Under the pieces are notes generated by a model. The model saw only the letters and a list, made by a program, of their open reading frames with translations, was not told where the DNA came from and made no database searches. Below are positions 59,345-64,000 of a stretch of DNA of 64,000 nt, in pieces (position 1 is the stretch's first letter; every line of letters begins with the position of its first letter). The translations under genes and the position numbers were made by a program. Location: the NCBI GenBank assembly GCA_964019155.1, contig OZ025243.1, positions 32,684,028-32,748,027 of the forward strand, read 5' to 3'. The DNA is from Osedax fenrisi (lineage: Eukaryota; Annelida; Polychaeta; Sabellida; Siboglinidae).

Positions 59345-60665
59345 GGACGCATCTCTCGGACTCAAATGCAATGCTTGTAACAGGATGAACCACTTCGAAT
59401 CCGTATGTAGGAGCAGACATTACTATAAGAACTACAAGAAACAGGAGTCCACTAAATTACATCAAACTTACATGTATCAGACCCGGACACAAGATACAAG
59501 GTTTTTGTTAAATTATGTTAAACTATTCATAACCTTTAAAAATAGAACATATATATTATTTAAAGTTGACAAAGGGTCTTAAAGTACTATCCTTTAAGGT
59601 ATACAATAACCTTTGAAAGACTACTTAACTAACCCCTATCCATACATACTCTTAGCATATGACAATAAACCTATTGCGACCTACGGCATAACAATAATAT
59701 GTTATAATTATAATGGCATATTATACGATATAAACTTCACTATAGTCGAATCCCCACAACCCCCTATAATATGACTAATAGACACATCTGCAGAAGGCTA
59801 AGCCTCATAAAAATATTATGCACAATAGACATAATCCCACCTATATCAAAACCACCCGCCAAAAATGATACCAGAATATTCCCCGTAACACTTCAAATAA
59901 GCCTCGACAAATAAGTACGACCCTTGTTACATGCGAATAAATGTGTCGAAATCAACTTTAAAGTATATATAGAACTATAACGTATGATGTCCAAAGGAAT
60001 CATCATATCGGTAAATAAGCCTACAGCATAAGTATCCAGCATAACATATGCACCAAAGAAGTAAGGCGACATCATGATATTATATGTAATTTAGTATTCC
60101 AACCAATGCGAAAGATTCCAGACACATCCAATAAGCAATTGGAAACTACCACCAAACATCAGAGGTATACCATATATGTCCTCCACTAATAGGACATCAC
60201 CCACATTTCATCTAGTCCTTACTACCTAGCATCAATTGAATTCATAGAAAGACACGTTCAGACCATAAAGAACATTATAAAAAATACAGACATCAATAAG
60301 ATAACTAAAGCACTACTATCTTAGAGAAATAACCCTCAAAATGTAATGACCCCAGCCCTCTACACCTACTCTTACATCAATCCAAACATCAGAACGCACG
60401 AAACTACAAACACATCAAACATAAATTAACTAGATGACTTTACTTACAAGAAAACCGCATACATCGTATAGAAAGTTTAAATCTGTCAAATTAGAGACTC
60501 CTTCAAATTCACATGATCCCCAGCTACCATTGTCAAGAAACGAACAAGAATCATATGTCATCCGTACCCATGTGGGAAACATCCTATGACGTACAAGACA
60601 TAAAATACGATCAACACCTACAACTAACCCCAAGAAAATTACACCACCATAGAGAATACCCCCAC
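59345..60665 (+). pseudogene. Decayed Ty3/gypsy element, second lineage
   Basis: Plus strand, in order. A zinc knuckle CNACNRMNHFESVC (C-x2-C-x4-H-x4-C) at about 59370-59410. A protease with FKVDKGS near 59560, where the usual active site is DTGS, so Thr is replaced by Lys. Then PYPYILLAYDNKPIATYGIT and IVESPQPPI of the same domain. A reverse transcriptase start near 59920-60060 (RPLLHANKC, MMSKGIIISVNKPTA, VSSITYAPKK) full of stops. Then, after a gap where palm, RNase H and early integrase should be, ISSSPYYLASIEFIERHVQT and IKNIIKNTDINKITKALLS of integrase (60195-60320), and ESYVIRTHVGNIL (60550-60590) of its C-terminus. The antisense frames at 59893-60075 and 60430-60675 are shadows. No LTRs found. 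Confidence 0.8.
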
Positions 60666-61439
60666 TCATACCCAAACACTACATTTATCTAATTACCCGA
60701 CACCACTATCTGATAATAATACCATCCTCTCACACACAGCTATTATAGAACCAAAAGCAGATTAGGAAACTATACGCCGAAGCTCCAGGAACAGGCACAC
60801 TCCCTACCGATTTGTCCTGTAATATATCTTCTTCTTGGAAGAGGTGATGTTATGTTATTATCACTATTACTTTGTGTATTATTATTATTATTATCTCGCA
60901 TTATACTAACACGCCGAGTGTTAGGAATATGCCTATACATCAATCGATGCCGTCTCACATGATTAAGCAATGTTAGACGCCTATCTATAAGAGATTTGAT
61001 ACACGTACACAGTTAATAAATAATGTATTAAAGCCTTGATTCTTTTTCTAACAATTTAACAACTAGTAAATACAAAAATACTTTAATATAAATAAATTTC
61101 TGATTAATGATTCATATACAAATACACTAAATTTGATTTTGATAATTATGTTAATGTTTGAATCAAATATTAATATTTATGTAATGTATTATTCTAATAT
61201 AAATACACTAACAAATATAAATAAATTTAATATAATTAAATATATTTATGATTATTTGATACAAATACACAAAATCTGTTTTTGATATATATTAAATTAT
61301 TAATGTTAGTCAAATACAAAGATTTATATAAGTTTTCAAGAATAATTAATTGATTAATGTTTAAATGAATAGAACATAATTGATACAATTGATATATTTA
61401 GTATTTTAATTTGAAATAAAATGAAAAGTCGCTAGAATT
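60666..61439. other. AT-rich stretch after the decayed gypsy element
   Basis: A somewhat GC-richer part at 60780-61010 (CTTCTTCTTGGAAGAGG, GCCGAGTGTTAGGAATATGC) might be the element's 3' end or LTR remnant, but no second copy exists here to prove it. The minus-strand frame at 60770-60970 is unsupported. Confidence 0.4.
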
Positions 61440-61454
61440 GTATCGCTATAGATT
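61433..61454. repeat. Isolated copy of the satellite motif
   Basis: CGCTAGAATTGTATCGCTAT is one diverged unit of the array at 62386-64000. It lies outside the main array, on the other side of the LINE fragment. Confidence 0.75.
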
Positions 61455-62385
61455 TTGATTTGATTTGATTGTTTATTTAAACACTGTAAAAATATAAAAT
61501 GAATTACATTACTCAACAGTGTGTGATAAAAATGAAACAGATAAAAATAAATAAATATAACATACTGATTTAAATAATTTAGATAAATAAATATAAAACA
61601 ATATTAATATTAATGAAGTAAAAACAATTTTACTTTACGTCGGAAAATATTGTAATTAATTTCACAATGTAATTTTGTCAGAAGTTTATTCCAGTTGGTA
61701 GGTGCTGATACACAGAAAGATCTACCCATAATGTTATCATAATTATATTTAGGTAAATTTATTTTTACAGACTTGGCAGATCTAAGGGATGAGAGTGGTC
61801 GATAATAGGATATCCTTTCAGATAATATATTAGATGTATTTGAATAGATATGATTATGAAATAATGAAATAGATTTAAGGAAGGCTCTGTCTTTTAAGGA
61901 AAGTATTTGTAATTTATGCTGAAGGGAGCTAATTGATATGGTTATTGAATTTAATATTATGAATAGTACGAATAGATGATCTAATAATTTTATCAATTTT
62001 ATTAGTCCTACATTTGGGTAATCTATTATATAGTGAATTAACATAATCTAGGCATGAAAAAACAAGAGAATGAATTAATATTTCACAAGTTTTATGGGTG
62101 ATTAATTTTCTAATTGATTTTATATAGTGATAAATTAGCTGATTTACTCAAAGAATTTATTTGTGGTATGAAAGATAGTTTTTCATCGAATATAACCCCC
62201 ACATTTTTAACTTTGGATTAACTATTTATTTGAATATTATCTACATTGACTATTAGGAATCTATTCGGAGAAATTGAAATATTAATTAATTAATTTTTAT
62301 TTGTATTAGAAGAAATTTATTTCTTAATAACCAAACATTTATTCTATCTGCACATAGAGAGAGTTTATTATTAATGTGAAAGATA
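61440..62385 (-). pseudogene. CR1/L2-like LINE 3' end, flanked by satellite motifs
   Basis: On the minus strand from 62380: DRINVWLLRNKFLL, then LITHKTCEILIHSLVFSC, LDYVNSLYNRLPKCRTNKID, IIRSSIRTIHNI (two frames), then the 144-residue open part at 62044-61610 with LKDRAFLKSISLFHNHIY, SSLRSAKSVKINLPKYNYDN, IMGRSFCVSAPTNWNKLL and FRRKVKLFLLH. This is the thumb and C-terminus of a CR1/L2-like LINE. A short 3' part ends in (ATTTG)-type repeats at 61455-61470. Satellite motifs (TTGTATCGCTATAGA) stand directly beyond that tail and again beyond 62385. Confidence 0.82.
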
Positions 62386-64000
62386 AACTAGATATGTATC
62401 GATATAGATATGTAACACTATATACTTGTATCGCTATGAACGTGTATCGCTATAGATATGTAACACTATATACTTGTATCGCTAGACTTGTATCACTATA
62501 TACTTGTATCGATATATACTTGTATCGCTATAGACTTGTATCGCTATAGACTTGTATCGCTAGACTTGTATCGCTAGACTTGTATCGCTATATACTTGTT
62601 TCGCTAGACTTGTATCGCTAGACTTATATCGCTATATACTTGTATCGCTAGACTTGTATCGCTATATACTTGTATCGCTAGACTTGTATCGCTAAAGACT
62701 TGTATCGCTATATACTTGTATCGCTAGACTTGTATCGCTATAGACTTGTATAGCTAGACTTGTATCGCTATATACTTGTATCGCTAGACTTGTATCGCTA
62801 GACTTGTATCGCTATATACTTGTTTCGCTAGACTTGTATCGCTAGACTTATATCGCTATATACTTGTATCGCTAGACTTGTATCGCTATATACTTGTATC
62901 GCTAGACTTGTATCGCTATAGACTTGTATCGCTATATACTTGTATCGCTAGACTTGTATCGCTAGACTTGTATCGCTAGACTTGTATCGCTATATACTTG
63001 TATCGCTAGACTTGTATCGCTAGACTTGTATCGCTAGACTTGTATCGCTATATACTTGTATCGCTAGACTTGTATCGCTATATACTTGTATCGCTAGACT
63101 TGTATCGCTAGACTTGTATCGCTATATACTTGTATCGCTATATACTTGTTTCGCTAGACTTGTATCGCTAGACTTGTATCGCTAGACTTGTATCGCTAGA
63201 CTTGTATCGCTAGACTTGTATCGCTATATACTTGTATCGCTAGACTTGTATCGCTATATACTTGTATCGCTATAGACTTGTATAGCTAGACTTGTATCGC
63301 TATATACTTGTATCGCTAGACTTGTATCGCTAGACTTGTATCGCTATATACTTGTATCGCTATATACTTGTTTCGCTAGACTTGTATCGCTATATACTTG
63401 TATCGCTAGACTTGTATCGCTAGACTTGTATCGCTATATACTTGTATCGCTATATACTTGTTTCGCTAGACTTGTATCGCTAGACTTGTATCGCTAGACT
63501 TGTATCGCTAGACTTGTATCGCTATATACTTGTATCGCTATATACTTGTATCGCTAGACTTGTATCGCTATATACTTGTATCGCTAGACTTGTATCGCTA
63601 GACTTGTATCGCTAGACTTGTATCGCTATATACTTGTATCGCTATATACTTGTATCGCTAGACTTGTATCGCTATATACTTGTATCGCTATATACTTGTA
63701 TCGCTATATACTTGTATCGCTAGACTTGTATCGCTATATACTTGTATCGCTAGACTTGTATCGCTATAGACTTGTATCGCTAGACTTGTATCGCTAGACT
63801 TGTATCGCTAGACTTGTATCGCTATATACTTGTATCGCTAGACTTGTATCGCTAGACTTGTATCGCTAGACTTGTATCGCTATATACTTGTATCGCTAGA
63901 CTTGTATCGCTATATACTTGTATCGCTTGACTTGTATCGCTAGACTTGTATCGCTATATACTTGTATCGCTATATACTTGTTTCGCTAGACTTGTATCGC
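62386..64000. repeat. 14/16-bp satellite array, runs off the window
   Basis: A mixture of two units in the same orientation: GACTTGTATCGCTA (14 bp) and TACTTGTATCGCTATA (16 bp), with a rarer TAGACTTGTATCGCTA form (16 bp). The first units (62386-62460) are diverged (AACGTGTATCGCTATAG). A longer period is visible: the rare variant ACTTGTTTCGCTAGACTTG followed by ACTTATATCGC occurs at 62595 and again at 62819, 224 bp apart. Other TTTCGC variants recur at about 63145, 63370, 63460 and 63980. At least 100 units are present and the right limit is not reached. Confidence 0.95.

Noticed and set aside
60430..60675. Minus-strand frame with signal-like hydrophobic start
   Set aside because: Antisense to the integrase C-terminal remnant of the decayed gypsy element.

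Overview
This window looks like a very AT-rich, gene-poor stretch of a eukaryotic nuclear genome, most likely an arthropod and probably an insect. The basis is the repeat content: a Ty3/gypsy LTR retrotransposon, several lineages of non-LTR retrotransposon (RTE-like and CR1/L2/Jockey-like), TA-target DNA transposons with pogo/Tc1-mariner-like features, a Helitron-like element, CCTAA-containing minisatellites and very many (TA)n tracts. There is no operon-like gene packing, no rRNA or tRNA I can recognise, and no complete host gene. The species call is inference; I cannot go below 'arthropod-like' with confidence.

Layout. 1-143: a 22-bp minisatellite that probably continues to the left. 287-712: two small LINE scraps on the minus strand. 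1155-1285: a fold-back hairpin. 1446-6610: a structurally complete Ty3/gypsy element with two LTRs of about 400 bp, PBS, leader minisatellite, gag, a -1 frameshift site and pol, inserted in a TA microsatellite; pol is broken by three in-frame stops. 7404-8272: a 31-bp minisatellite. 8273-16870: AT-rich noncoding DNA with a GC palindrome, a pogo-like MITE and LINE scraps. 16890-26600: decayed LINE copies in both orientations, a 287-bp tandem repeat, and an integrase fragment from a second gypsy lineage. 26600-36200: mostly AT-rich noncoding sequence with hairpins, one long minus-strand LINE (31705-34080), and related DNA-transposon ends at 31484-31704.

36791-47561 is the most layered part. A plus-strand LINE ending in about 82 TAA units is split by a 6.4-kb element with terminal inverted repeats and a TA target duplication (38068-44470). 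That element holds two perfect palindromes, a long-period (about 0.5-0.8 kb) repeat, a decayed pogo/Tigger-like transposase C-terminus, and a MITE nested inside it. 49456-51872 is a Helitron-like element in minus orientation. 52560-53965 has two LINE fragments end to end. 54013-55008 is a 1-kb TIR element. 57959-60665 holds a coding-like scrap and a badly decayed second gypsy element. 61440-62385 is a LINE 3' end lying beside, or inside, a 14/16-bp satellite that fills 62386-64000 and runs out of the window.

Almost every protein-coding signal here belongs to mobile elements, and nearly all are pseudogenes. The exception in quality is the gypsy gag frame at 2247-3047, which is open. A few short cysteine-containing open stretches near plausible splice sites (22397-22583, 35314-35349, about 47870-47992, 57959-58171) could be small host exons; they are weak candidates. 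Composition and divergence statements are by eye.
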